Source of the DNA: Prolixibacter denitrificans
GTDB taxonomy: Bacteria; Bacteroidota; Bacteroidia; Bacteroidales; Prolixibacteraceae
Assembly (NCBI RefSeq): GCF_003014495.1
Contig: NZ_PYGC01000001.1
Location: forward strand, 745,805 to 809,804
Length of the DNA stretch: 64,000 bases
Direction: 5' to 3'
Shown: positions 1 through 8,877 of the stretch, one piece after another
How the letters are laid out: each line of letters begins with the position of its first letter
Position numbering within the stretch: the stretch's first letter is position 1
Translations under genes and position numbers: made by a program
Notes under the pieces: model-generated
Told to the model about the DNA's origin: nothing
Seen by the model: the letters and a program-made list of their open reading frames with translations, nothing else
The model's database searches: none

Positions 1-846
1 ATTGCCACCATGCAGCATATATTTCAGCGCGATTTCCTGAAAAAGTTAAGAGAATTACGTGAGCAAACCGGTTGTGAAAACTTGTATTACTCCGGTGGTT
101 GCGCCTTGAATATTGTAACCAATTCGCTCATTGTGAATGAAAATCTGTTCGACTTTGTTTTCATTCCGCCTTGCTGCGAGGATTCCGGACTGGCACTGGG
201 AGCTGCGGCCTACGTTGAGTGGTTGAAACACGGCAAAGTTGAGAAACATTCGCCGTACCTGAACAACTGGGGGCTTCTTCCCGAAAAGGTCAACTACAAT
301 AGAGAGACACTGGAGCAGATAGCCGCTGACCTGATGGACAACTGTATCATCGGAATTGCGAATGGTGCGGGAGAATCGGGACCGCGTGCGTTGGGAAACC
401 GGAGTATCATTGCCCGGGCGGACTCGGTTCAACTGGCCCGAAAAGTGAGCATGAAACACAAAGGCCGGGAATGGTACCGCCCGGTGGCTCCCATCATGCT
501 GGAACGAAATGCCAAAACAGTATCGGGCCTTGACGAAATTCATCCGTTATCGCGATACATGCTGCTGGATTTCGATATTCTTCCCGAAAGGAAAAAAGAG
601 ATGGAAGGAGTGGTTCATGTGGATGGCACATCGCGAATTCAAACCATTTTCCAACGCGAGGATAATCCTTTCCTGTTCGATTTACTGGAACTGCTTGATG
701 AAAAATATGGATTGAAAGCCTTAATCAACACCTCATTTAACCAACGCGGTGAGCCAATCGTTCATACGGCAGAAGACGCCTTATCATCGGCTAAAGCGAT
801 GCAACTCGATGGTGTGGTTCTTAACGGAAAGTATTCGAGATTATAA
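1..846 (+). CDS. Carbamoyltransferase (NodU/CmcH family), C-terminal part, truncated by window start
   Basis: Carbamoyltransferases of this family transfer a carbamoyl group from carbamoyl phosphate, through an adenylated intermediate, to a sugar or antibiotic hydroxyl. The frame is open to the first base, so the N-terminal half lies outside the window. Visible are the end of the Kae1-like N-terminal domain (YYSGGCALN near the start, then EDSGLALGAA) and the C-terminal domain with GESGPRALGNRSI, WYRPVAPIM and ALINTSFNQRGEPI, which are hallmark segments. The ATG at position 10 is internal to the family sequence and is unlikely to be the start. The gene ends 3 bp before the convergent lipoprotein gene. 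The acceptor is unknown; cell-surface glycan modification is an inference. Confidence 0.9.
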   Translation: MATMQHIFQRDFLKKLRELREQTGCENLYYSGGCALNIVTNSLIVNENLFDFVFIPPCCEDSGLALGAAAYVEWLKHGKVEKHSPYLNNWGLLPEKVNYNRETLEQIAADLMDNCIIGIANGAGESGPRALGNRSIIARADSVQLARKVSMKHKGREWYRPVAPIMLERNAKTVSGLDEIHPLSRYMLLDFDILPERKKEMEGVVHVDGTSRIQTIFQREDNPFLFDLLELLDEKYGLKALINTSFNQRGEPIVHTAEDALSSAKAMQLDGVVLNGKYSRL

Positions 847-849
847 CTT

Positions 850-1629
850 TTACTGAGCCAGCGATTTGTCGGACTGATGACTCCAGGTATTCTCCACATC
901 CGAAAGTGAAACACCGTAAACCGACTGGAAATCTTCGGTAAAATGATCACTTCGGCCTTCGGTAAACAACTTGCGGAACTTTTCCATCCCAAAACGACGA
1001 ATGATATAACCTGCAAATGAACCCGAAACCGGATAGGAGATATTGGTATCGAACTTTTCAAAATCACTGGCCAGACTTTCGATATCGGGTAAGTTACCAT
1101 GAGCACTCAACGCCGCCACAATCATTTGTGAACTGCCATAGTCTGCTTCGCTATCGTAGGTTGCATGCTCCATATAAACAGCAATTCCCTCGCTCAGGAT
1201 ACGTAAATCGGTCGGTCCCCAGCCATTAAAAGTGATGATATGTGCGACTTCATGAGCCGATATTCCCCGCTTGCCGATGGTATAGCCATCCAAGCCATAA
1301 ATTACTTCTATTGTATTCAGGATAGGAAAAGCTTGTCCGGTTTTGTCCGTAAATCCGGCATCCGCCAAATCATTAAAAATATAGGCATGGATTTTTTGAT
1401 TGTAGTGCGTTCCCAGCAGCTTATTCAACTGTGTGAAAACACGCTCCTGTTCCGCCTCGATTTTATCGATATCGGCTGCGGCCGCAGAATTTGGACGGTA
1501 GTAATACACGTAGTGTTCCGACTTGGCCTGTAACCACGTCCCATGCGATTCCATCTCGCCGGTATCGGGAATCAGCGAGCATGCCTGGAGAATCAGCACA
1601 ATAGCTATCAGCAAATACTTACTTCGCAT
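850..1629 (-). CDS. Peptidase MA-like lipoprotein (putative zinc metallopeptidase)
   Basis: A 259-aa protein with a lipoprotein signal ending LILQAC (Cys16), so probably membrane anchored outside the cytoplasm. The HEVAHIITFNG segment near residue 125 carries an HExxH zinc motif, and the following RILSEGIAVYME with its Glu fits the gluzincin pattern of peptidase MA-like proteins. The EAEQERVFTQLNKLLG segment before it also fits this family. The substrate is unknown. Its start codon overlaps the last 11 nt of the upstream outer-membrane barrel gene, which suggests translational coupling and a shared envelope role. It converges on the carbamoyltransferase gene. Confidence 0.8.
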   Translation of the reverse strand: MRSKYLLIAIVLILQACSLIPDTGEMESHGTWLQAKSEHYVYYYRPNSAAAADIDKIEAEQERVFTQLNKLLGTHYNQKIHAYIFNDLADAGFTDKTGQAFPILNTIEVIYGLDGYTIGKRGISAHEVAHIITFNGWGPTDLRILSEGIAVYMEHATYDSEADYGSSQMIVAALSAHGNLPDIESLASDFEKFDTNISYPVSGSFAGYIIRRFGMEKFRKLFTEGRSDHFTEDFQSVYGVSLSDVENTWSHQSDKSLAQ

Positions 1630-2428
1630 GGAAAGGCCAAAACTTTAATGAAAAGGACCACCTTTGTTCTGATAACATCAAACTGTACCGTTTATTGTAA
1701 TCGCGACTATAAATATACGACCAACCAGGACAAAGTTCGATGCGGTTGGTCAGTTGAATACCGACTTCGGCTTTTAAGCCCAATGAAAACCCACTCTCGA
1801 CACCTGTACTGTTGGCGTAGTATTTCGGACTACTTGAGTACCAGCCAACCATTCCTCTTCCATTGGTCTGCACGTCAGCAGTTATTCCCGGCAAAATGTG
1901 TACGACAGCTCCCATAACAGCGCCGCCTCTTACACCTGCCAGGTGGTAAGTCAAATCCGTACCGCCCGAATAATTCAGGTTCCAACTCCGGTAGTTCACA
2001 CCTGCCGTTGGGCCAACGTAAAACCGAAACAACGAATTCTCATTCTTAGTTAAATAACGATGGTGTTCCCAGTCAATCAATAGTTTTAGCATCTTCTGCT
2101 CAGGCGCTGATTCGTGGCTGTTGCTGTATTTCCAATTGCTGAAATCCCACACGTTAAACCGCAGCAAATCATCGTGTCTCTCTCCGGATTTAAACAGACT
2201 TACTTCCGGGAAAAGGGAACTTCCATAAAATCCTGCGGGACTCGATTGTCTTTCATGTGAATAGTCCAACCGCGAGTAGCCTCCGCCAACACTCCATCCC
2301 CAGCCTTCAGCCCTGTTGATGCCAGGTAACGCTAACACAAAGACTGATAATAAAAACAGTTTTCTTTTCAATCGTCCGTGATTAATTACACAATAATACC
2401 TTGTCAGAATGCGCAATAAGCTGCACAT
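1619..2428 (-). CDS. Outer-membrane beta-barrel protein, unknown function
   Basis: No named family was recognised. The sequence has alternating aromatic/hydrophobic strands rich in Gly, Tyr, Ser and Trp and ends in an aromatic strand (SFSLKFWPFHAK), as expected of an outer-membrane barrel. A signal peptide, KRKLFLLSVFVLALPG, starts about 20 residues in, so the true start may be the TTG at 2371 (KRKLF...) rather than the ATG at 2428. The gene overlaps the downstream peptidase lipoprotein gene by 11 nt, so the two are probably co-expressed. The barrel might be a partner or target of that peptidase, but this is inference. Confidence 0.65.
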   Translation of the reverse strand: MCSLLRILTRYYCVINHGRLKRKLFLLSVFVLALPGINRAEGWGWSVGGGYSRLDYSHERQSSPAGFYGSSLFPEVSLFKSGERHDDLLRFNVWDFSNWKYSNSHESAPEQKMLKLLIDWEHHRYLTKNENSLFRFYVGPTAGVNYRSWNLNYSGGTDLTYHLAGVRGGAVMGAVVHILPGITADVQTNGRGMVGWYSSSPKYYANSTGVESGFSLGLKAEVGIQLTNRIELCPGWSYIYSRDYNKRYSLMLSEQRWSFSLKFWPFHAK

Positions 2429-2602
2429 TCCATTTAGGCTTACTTATTTTTGCATGGAGTGCAGAGGATACTGTACGAATTTGGAAATTCGTCGAAAGCT
2501 TTAAATATAATAAGTTTTCAAGCAATTCAAGCCTTCTTTTTGAGAGTTTCGTTATCCAAACAGCTATCGGGTAATAATTCTCAACTCAAAAAACGAACAG
2601 CC

Positions 2603-2637
2603 GTACGGAATCGTACACCCCCAGTTCGATTCCGTAC
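2603..2637. promoter_or_regulatory. Perfect 11-bp inverted repeat, candidate activator site
   Basis: GTACGGAATCG at 2603-2613 is matched by CGATTCCGTAC at 2627-2637 across a 13-nt spacer. It has no T-run after it, so it does not look like a terminator. It lies about 70-100 bp upstream of a sigma-54-like promoter, a normal distance for an enhancer-type activator. Confidence 0.5.
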
Positions 2638-2705
2638 AATATATTCACACAGTCTCAATTGAACAGAATGTGTTTTATCCCTCATTTTGTGTTATTTATA
2701 TCCTT

Positions 2706-2720
2706 TGGCACATCTATTGG
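2706..2720 (+). promoter_or_regulatory. Candidate sigma-54 (RpoN) promoter of the efflux operon
   Basis: TGGCAC-N5-TTGG matches the -24/-12 consensus TGGCAC-N5-TTGC with correct spacing and one mismatch, in the -12 GC. No better housekeeping promoter was seen upstream of the ATPase gene. No RpoN activator gene is in view, so this stays a candidate. Confidence 0.4.
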
Positions 2721-2875
2721 TAAAAGCCATTTCGGGATGTAACGTATAACGTGGAAAATTATCCATCATTTGTTGTAACTATTTCGCTCTGGTATCAGTC
2801 TAACCTTCCGGAGTTAATCTTTATACGAATAATCTTCCGCACAACTGTTCCCAATCAAAAACAAAACCTGGAAAA

Positions 2876-3613
2876 ATGATACAGATCAACAACTTACACA
2901 AGTCGTACGTAACGGGGAATAACAGCCTGCACGTTCTGAAAGGCCTGAACCTGGAAATAGAGGAGGGAGAATTTGTTTCCATCATGGGCTCATCGGGTTC
3001 CGGCAAGTCGACTTTGTTGAATATCCTCGGCATCCTCGACAATTATGATGAAGGGGCTTATTCTCTCGATGGTCATCTGATGCAGGACCTGAACGAGACC
3101 CAGGCCGCCCGGACGCGTAACAAAATGATTGGATTCATCTTTCAGTCGTTTAACCTTATCTCCTTCAAGAATGCGATGGAGAATGTAGCCTTACCGCTAT
3201 ACTATAAAGGTGTATCGCGACGCAAACGGAACCAGATGGCTATGGAGTACCTGGATAAACTGGGGTTGAAACCATGGGCCCATCACATGCCCAATGAGCT
3301 TTCCGGAGGACAGCGTCAGCGTGTTGCCATTGCCCGTGCACTGATTTCCAAACCACGGATCATTTTGGCGGATGAGCCTACTGGTGCGCTCGACACCCAG
3401 ACTTCCTACGAAGTGATGGAACATTTGAAGCAGATCAATGAGGAGGGAATTACCGTCATTATCGTTACCCACGAATATGATATTGCCGCCATGACCCACA
3501 AAATTATCCGACTGAAAGACGGCGTGATTGAAGAGATCATTAAAAACGGCGATTTGAAGTCCTTCCAGGCACAGTATAACCGGAACATTAATAAATCAGA
3601 GCATCATGTTTGA
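2876..3613 (+). CDS. ABC transporter ATP-binding protein, MacB/LolD type
   Basis: A 245-aa cytoplasmic ATPase that would power the two FtsX/MacB-type permeases encoded next. Walker A is GSSGSGKST (residues 38-46), the signature is LSGGQ (142-146), Walker B is IILADE (162-167) followed by PTGALD, and the H-loop is in VTHEYD. Length and motifs are typical of the LolD/MacB ATPase group. The downstream permease ATG at 3606 lies inside the end of this gene (8-nt overlap), so the two are translationally coupled. It is the first gene of a five-gene efflux operon running to 8789. Confidence 0.93.
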   Translation: MIQINNLHKSYVTGNNSLHVLKGLNLEIEEGEFVSIMGSSGSGKSTLLNILGILDNYDEGAYSLDGHLMQDLNETQAARTRNKMIGFIFQSFNLISFKNAMENVALPLYYKGVSRRKRNQMAMEYLDKLGLKPWAHHMPNELSGGQRQRVAIARALISKPRIILADEPTGALDTQTSYEVMEHLKQINEEGITVIIVTHEYDIAAMTHKIIRLKDGVIEEIIKNGDLKSFQAQYNRNINKSEHHV

Positions 3614-4862
3614 TATCGATGTTTGGCAAGAAATATTCAGCACCATCCGGAAGAACAAGCTCCGTACTTTTCTCACCGGTTTCTCGGTAGCGTGGGGTAT
3701 CTTCATGCTGATGATACTTCTCGGATCGGGAAACGGGTTGCAGAATGGCGTTAAACAGGAGTTTGCCAGCAACGCCGTCAACGCGATGTGGATCTGGACC
3801 GGCGAAACCAGTATGCCGTATAAAGGGATGAAAACCGGGCGTCCTATCCGTTTTAACAACCGGGACTATACCTTCCTGAAGAACAAAGTAAATGGACTCG
3901 ACGAAGTCTCTTCCCGCTTCTATCTGCCAGGTGATACCAATTATGCTTACGGGAACGAATACGGGTCATTCACAACAGTTACCTGTCATCCGGCACTTCG
4001 GGACGTCGAAAATATAAAACTGAATAAAGGTCGCTTCATTAACCACAAGGATATTACCGACTTCCGGAAATCGATTGTCATCGGAAAAGATATTGCCAAG
4101 GCATTATTCAAAGAAGAAGATCCCATTGGAAAATATATCAAGGTCAACGATGTTCCATTCAAAGTGATTGGTGTTTGTCACGACCCGGACAACCGCAATG
4201 ACCGTACAGCCTACATGCCGGTTTCTACCGCTCAGCGTATTTTCAACGGAGGCGACCGGGTGCACAGTTTTGCCGTTACCACGAAGATGGTCACATCGGA
4301 AAAACAAGCTGAGGCCATTACCTCGGAAGTTCGCGAAGCACTGGCCCAGCGTCACAAATTCAATCCCGACGATAAACGTGCCATGGGTGCCTTCAATATG
4401 TTGACAGAGTACCTGCGTACCATGAAGATTTTCCAGGGAATCAAAATATTCGTGTGGGTCATCGGGATCGGAACCTTGATTGCCGGAATTGTCGGTGTCA
4501 GCAACATCATGCTCATTCTGGTAAAAGAACGAACCCGCGAAATTGGTGTCCGTAAAGCGCTGGGGGCATCTCCCCGTTCGGTCATCGGCCTTATCCTGAT
4601 GGAGTCCATCCTGATTACCACCGTAGCCGGATATATTGGATTAACCATGGGAGTCGGTATTATGGAGGTCGTAAATTACGGACTCGAACAGGCTTTTGCC
4701 TCGGGTGGCGGCGACGGAATCTTCTTCCGCAATCCAACAGTAGACTTTGGTACTGCCATTACAGCCACTTTAATCCTGATTCTTTCGGGAGCCATTGCCG
4801 GATACATTCCCGCTAAAAAGGCGGCCAGTGTAAAACCCATTGAAGCCCTTCGTGATGAATAA
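3606..4862 (+). CDS. ABC transporter permease, MacB/FtsX family (first copy)
   Basis: A 418-aa inner-membrane permease with the MacB layout: one N-terminal membrane segment (about residues 20-40, after KNKLRTFLTGFSVAWGIFML), a large periplasmic MacB-PCD domain (about 50-280), and three C-terminal segments in the FtsX domain starting near IFVWVIGIGTLIAGIVGVSN. The conserved LVKERTREIGVRKALGA loop is present and the protein ends in KPIEALRDE. It is a paralog of the next gene, with similar start, loop and end. The two probably form a heterodimeric mechanotransmission ABC complex, with a substrate that cannot be read from the sequence. Confidence 0.92.
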   Translation: MFDIDVWQEIFSTIRKNKLRTFLTGFSVAWGIFMLMILLGSGNGLQNGVKQEFASNAVNAMWIWTGETSMPYKGMKTGRPIRFNNRDYTFLKNKVNGLDEVSSRFYLPGDTNYAYGNEYGSFTTVTCHPALRDVENIKLNKGRFINHKDITDFRKSIVIGKDIAKALFKEEDPIGKYIKVNDVPFKVIGVCHDPDNRNDRTAYMPVSTAQRIFNGGDRVHSFAVTTKMVTSEKQAEAITSEVREALAQRHKFNPDDKRAMGAFNMLTEYLRTMKIFQGIKIFVWVIGIGTLIAGIVGVSNIMLILVKERTREIGVRKALGASPRSVIGLILMESILITTVAGYIGLTMGVGIMEVVNYGLEQAFASGGGDGIFFRNPTVDFGTAITATLILILSGAIAGYIPAKKAASVKPIEALRDE

Positions 4863-4916
4863 ACTAAAGGGACTATTCAGAATCAAGAAATCAATAACCT
4901 GCATAAAATCCTGATC

Positions 4917-6185
4917 ATGTTTGACATTGAACGCTGGAACGAAATTTGGAACGCCCTGACGAAGAACAAACTCAGGAGCTTTCTCACCGCCTTTGGGGTT
5001 TTCTGGGGAATCTTCATGTTGATTGTCATGACCGGGGCCGGAAACGGATTGAAACACGGCATCTACGACGGTGTGTCCAAGTTTGCTGTTAACTCCGCTT
5101 TTATGTGGACACAGAGAACCGGCGAGCCGTACAAAGGTTTCAAACGCGGCCGTTTCTGGAATATGAACTCAACCGACGTCACCTATATCGAAGATCACGT
5201 TCAAGGCATTAAATACCTGGCACCAAAACTCTTTGGATGGCGGGAACGCAGTGGCGATAACACGGTTCGCGACAATCGTACCGGTGCCTTCAGTATCGTG
5301 GGCGACTACCCGGTTTATACCAAAATTGACCCGGTTACCATGGTGAAAGGCCGCTGGATCAACGAGATTGATATACTTGACAAAAGAAAAGTGTGTGTGA
5401 TTGGTGAAAAAGTAGAGGAAAGTATGTTCGATAAAAACGAGAATCCTATCGGGAAATATCTCAAAGTGTCGGGCGTATATTTCCAGGTAATCGGGGTACT
5501 GAAACCCGAAACCCGCGTCAACTTTAACGGACGGAAGGAAGAGACCATCTTCCTTCCATTCACCACCATGCAACAAGCATACAATTACGGCAACGAAGTT
5601 CACCTGATTGCTGTCACATCGAAAAAGGGTGTTTCCGTTAGTAGCCTGGAAGATCAAATTACAAGCATCATCAAGAAGCGGCATTACATTGCCCCAAATG
5701 ATGACCAGGCACTCAGAAGTGTGAACATCGAGAAGCAATTCAAACAGATGAACGGCCTTTTCCTCGGCATCAGCATTCTGACCTGGATTGTGGGTATCGG
5801 GACCTTAATGGCCGGCGTAATTGGTGTAAGTAACATCATGTTGGTAATCGTGAAAGAACGTACCCGCGAAATTGGAATACAGCGTGCTTTGGGCGCAACA
5901 CCCAAAACCATCATTTCCCAAATTGTACTCGAAAGTGTGGTTCTGACCACTCTGGCCGGTTACATCGGACTGTCATTGGGCGTCGGACTCCTGGAGCTTA
6001 TCAGCAACGTTCTGGCGAACATGAATAGCAGTGGAGACGGCATGTTCTATAAAGATCCAACTGTCGAGCTTCCGGTAGCACTTGCTGCATTAGCCGTATT
6101 GATTCTGGCAGGATTGTTTGCCGGCTCTATTCCGGCCAAGCGGGCTCTGCAAATCAAACCCATCGACGCGTTACGCGACGAGTAA
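4917..6185 (+). CDS. ABC transporter permease, MacB/FtsX family (second copy)
   Basis: A 422-aa paralog of the preceding permease with the same arrangement of N-terminal segment, periplasmic domain and three C-terminal membrane segments. It shares ERTREIG, RALGATPKTI and the KPIDALRDE end. Pairs of different MacB-type permeases behind one ATPase are common in Bacteroidota efflux operons and suggest a heterodimer. The gap to the previous gene is 54 bp, with no promoter or terminator seen. The start ATGTTTGACATTGAACG encodes MFDIERWNEIW, closely matching MFDIDVWQEIF of the first copy, which supports both starts. Confidence 0.92.
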   Translation: MFDIERWNEIWNALTKNKLRSFLTAFGVFWGIFMLIVMTGAGNGLKHGIYDGVSKFAVNSAFMWTQRTGEPYKGFKRGRFWNMNSTDVTYIEDHVQGIKYLAPKLFGWRERSGDNTVRDNRTGAFSIVGDYPVYTKIDPVTMVKGRWINEIDILDKRKVCVIGEKVEESMFDKNENPIGKYLKVSGVYFQVIGVLKPETRVNFNGRKEETIFLPFTTMQQAYNYGNEVHLIAVTSKKGVSVSSLEDQITSIIKKRHYIAPNDDQALRSVNIEKQFKQMNGLFLGISILTWIVGIGTLMAGVIGVSNIMLVIVKERTREIGIQRALGATPKTIISQIVLESVVLTTLAGYIGLSLGVGLLELISNVLANMNSSGDGMFYKDPTVELPVALAALAVLILAGLFAGSIPAKRALQIKPIDALRDE

Positions 6186-6242
6186 TCAATGCATGAAGAG
6201 ATAAATAATATCAAGTAGAATAAACCACAAAATCTGCCTAAA

Positions 6243-7346
6243 ATGAAAAAGTTTTTCAAAATCTTCGGATTCGTTTTACTGGGGGCTATATTCCTCGGAA
6301 CACTGGGTTTCCTGTACCAAAAGTCGCAGGCAAAACCGGAAGTATTTAAAGATGAAACTCCACTGATTACCAACATCATTCAGAAGACGGTGGCTACCGG
6401 TTCGGTAGTTCCGCGAAAAGAGGTTGAAGTAAAACCACAGGTATCAGGAATTATCCAGAAACTCTATGTGCAAGCCGGTGATAAAGTGAAAGAAGGCGAT
6501 ATTCTGGCGAAGGTGAAAATCATTCCCGATATGGTGAACCTGAATGCCGCTGAAGCCCGCGTTGCCAAGTCTAAAATCAGCATGGAAGATGCGCAACTGG
6601 ATTACGATCGCGTTTCGAAACTATTTAAGAAACAGGTGGTTTCCCGCGAAGATTACCAGAAGTCGAAAATTGCTTACGAAGGAGCTAAAGCTGAAGTGGA
6701 AGCTGCCGAAAATAACCTCGACTTGATTCGCAAAGGGGTAACCAAGAGCTCGGAAAAAACCACCAACACATTGATTCGCGCCACCATCACGGGTATGGTG
6801 CTCGACGTGCCTGTGAAAGTGGGAAATTCGGTTATCCAGTCGAACACGTTCAACGACGGAACCACCATTGCCACGCTGGCCGATATGAATGACATGATTT
6901 TCGACGGGAAAGTTGATGAGACCGAAGTTGGAAAAATTAGGGAAGGCATGCCCATCGAAATGACCATCGGTGCTATCGAGAATGAGAAATTTGATGCGAC
7001 GTTGGAATATATTTCACCGAAAGGGGAAGAAGAAAACGGAGCCATTCAGTTTGAAATTAAGGCGAAGGTCAACCTGAAGAAGGACCAGTTCATCCGTGCC
7101 GGATACAGTGCCAATGCCGATATTGTACTCGCCCGTCGCGACAGCGTACTGGCTGTTCCGGAAGGTTTGCTGCAATTTGATAACGACTCGGCTTACGTAG
7201 AAGTAGAGACTCAGCCGCAACAATACGAAAAACGCTATGTGAAAACCGGTCTGTCCGATGGTATCAACATCGAAATTAAGGACGGAATTACCAAGGATGA
7301 CCACCTGAAAGGTGCCAAAGTAGAGCCGGGATCGCAGAATAGTTAA
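6243..7346 (+). CDS. Efflux periplasmic adaptor (HlyD/MacA-type membrane fusion protein)
   Basis: A 367-aa adaptor linking the inner-membrane ABC complex to the TolC-like protein encoded next. It has an N-terminal membrane anchor (residues 2-27), a biotinyl/lipoyl-like half (VSGIIQKLYVQAGDKVKEGDIL, interrupted by the hairpin), an alpha-helical hairpin of about 80 residues (AAEARVAKSKISMEDA to VEAAENNLDLI), then lipoyl, beta-barrel and membrane-proximal domains. Its position as fourth gene of the operon and its length fit a MacA-type role. The substrate is not evident. Confidence 0.9.
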   Translation: MKKFFKIFGFVLLGAIFLGTLGFLYQKSQAKPEVFKDETPLITNIIQKTVATGSVVPRKEVEVKPQVSGIIQKLYVQAGDKVKEGDILAKVKIIPDMVNLNAAEARVAKSKISMEDAQLDYDRVSKLFKKQVVSREDYQKSKIAYEGAKAEVEAAENNLDLIRKGVTKSSEKTTNTLIRATITGMVLDVPVKVGNSVIQSNTFNDGTTIATLADMNDMIFDGKVDETEVGKIREGMPIEMTIGAIENEKFDATLEYISPKGEEENGAIQFEIKAKVNLKKDQFIRAGYSANADIVLARRDSVLAVPEGLLQFDNDSAYVEVETQPQQYEKRYVKTGLSDGINIEIKDGITKDDHLKGAKVEPGSQNS

Positions 7347-7424
7347 AAATAATTTCCCCGAAAGGGGCAACACCCAAAACGATTGAGTAAATTAGCATAA
7401 CGTCGAAATAAAAAAATATAATCC

Positions 7425-8789
7425 ATGAGTCGACTAATCTATGCCATCGCATTTTTAATACTGGTAAGCATTAGCAACATCTTGAAAGCACAGGATACAC
7501 AGGATACACAGGACACACCTGATGCCTGGTCGCTGAAAGAGTGTATTGACTATGCCATTCAAAACAATATCCAGGTTAAACAAAGCGAGTTGAGCACACA
7601 ATACCAGGAAAATTTATTGCGCAAAGCCAAAACCGACCGTTTTCCCAGCCTGAGTGCACAGGCTTCGCAAAACCAGAACTATGGTCGTTCGTTGACCTAC
7701 AATAACACGTACGAGAATATCAACTCCTCGGAAAGTGACCTGAATCTGAATACAAATGTTCCGATCTTTCAGGGTTTTCAGATCAACAACAACATCAAAA
7801 AGAGTCAGTTTGATCTGAAGGCTTCGATGGAAGATTTACAAAAGGCGAAGGATGACATTACCATGAATATCGCCTCTGCCTATCTTGAAATTCTCTTCTC
7901 GCAGGAATTGGTGAAAATTTCGCAGGACCAGCTGGATGTTACCAAACAGCAGATTCGGCAAACCCAGGAAAAGGTTGATGCCGGTAGTCTGGCCAAAGGA
8001 AGTCTCCTCGACATTCAGGCGCAAGCAGCCAAAGAGGAACTGACACTGGTAGACAACCAGAATCAGCTAAAACTGAACTATCTGCAACTGGCACAGCTGC
8101 TGGAGCTGGACTCTTACAAAAACTTTAAGATCCAGAAACCTGAACTGCCCGAAATTAAAGCCGAAGCTTCCCTTATCTCAGCAACTGAGATTTACAAGAG
8201 AGCACTGGCATTGTGGCCGGACGTTAAATCGTCAGAGTATAAACTGCAGAGCTCGCAATATCAGCTCAAGGCTGCCAAAGGAGCTAATTATCCGACCATC
8301 ACGGCGTATGGCTTTTATTATAACTCGTACAACAACAAATACACCGATTTGAACGGCGATAAGATTCCATTCAGTGATCAGCTGAGCAACAACCAGCGAA
8401 AAGGTTTTGGTCTCCAGATGAACATACCGATTTTCAATCGTCTGCAAAACAAGACCAATATCGATAATGCGAAAATTGATGTCCTCAGCAAACAACTCGA
8501 TGTAGAAAACTCCAAGAAAATTCTCCGAAAAGACATCGAAACGGCAGAGACCAACGCCATTGCAGCGCTGAACCGGTACACATCGAACCAGAAAGCTGTT
8601 GCTGCCATGCAGGAAGCTTTCCGTTATTCGGAAGAGAAATACAATGTTGGTTTGGTGAACGCATTGGAGTACAACCAGGCAAAGAACAATTTGGCCAAAG
8701 CACAATCGGATTTGCTGCAAGCCAAGTACGAGTTCATTTTCCGCACCAAAATCCTCGACTTTTACCGCGGACTTCCCATTGAATTGTAA
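7425..8789 (+). CDS. TolC-family outer-membrane efflux protein
   Basis: A 454-aa outer-membrane factor with an N-terminal signal peptide ending near LKAQ. After it come two long repeats of coiled-coil helices and barrel strands typical of the OEP family: SLKECIDYAIQNNIQVKQSEL opens the first and SATEIYKRALALWPDVKSSEY the second. Close to the N-terminus the tripeptide QDT is repeated (residues 23-31, reflecting an ACACAGGAT-type DNA repeat), a likely slippage site in an exposed segment. It closes the efflux operon and is followed by a strong bidirectional terminator. Confidence 0.92.
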   Translation: MSRLIYAIAFLILVSISNILKAQDTQDTQDTPDAWSLKECIDYAIQNNIQVKQSELSTQYQENLLRKAKTDRFPSLSAQASQNQNYGRSLTYNNTYENINSSESDLNLNTNVPIFQGFQINNNIKKSQFDLKASMEDLQKAKDDITMNIASAYLEILFSQELVKISQDQLDVTKQQIRQTQEKVDAGSLAKGSLLDIQAQAAKEELTLVDNQNQLKLNYLQLAQLLELDSYKNFKIQKPELPEIKAEASLISATEIYKRALALWPDVKSSEYKLQSSQYQLKAAKGANYPTITAYGFYYNSYNNKYTDLNGDKIPFSDQLSNNQRKGFGLQMNIPIFNRLQNKTNIDNAKIDVLSKQLDVENSKKILRKDIETAETNAIAALNRYTSNQKAVAAMQEAFRYSEEKYNVGLVNALEYNQAKNNLAKAQSDLLQAKYEFIFRTKILDFYRGLPIEL

Positions 8790-8824
8790 TCCGAAAGATT
8801 TTGTGAAAACTTTATTCCATATAA

Positions 8825-8857
8825 AAAGCCGCCTGAGCAATCGGGCGGCTTTCTTTT
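8825..8857. terminator. Bidirectional rho-independent terminator
   Basis: AGCCGCC (8827-8833) pairs with GGCGGCT (8844-8850) across a 10-nt loop, followed by TTCTTTTT and preceded by AAAA. It sits between the convergent TolC-like and alpha-galactosidase genes and can serve both. Confidence 0.85.
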
Positions 8858-8877
8858 TATCTTACCAGGAAAAATCG

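Larger units (their letters stand above)
2429..2875. other. Intergenic regulatory region before the efflux operon
   Basis: A 447-bp AT-rich gap between the divergent barrel gene and the efflux operon. No convincing gene was seen. It holds the inverted repeat at 2603-2637 and the sigma-54-like element at 2706-2720, followed by a leader of about 140 nt. Confidence 0.6.

Noticed and set aside
2450-2662. 70-codon open frame upstream of the efflux operon
   Set aside because: No recognisable domain, overlaps the inverted repeat at 2603-2637 and has the composition of the surrounding noncoding DNA.
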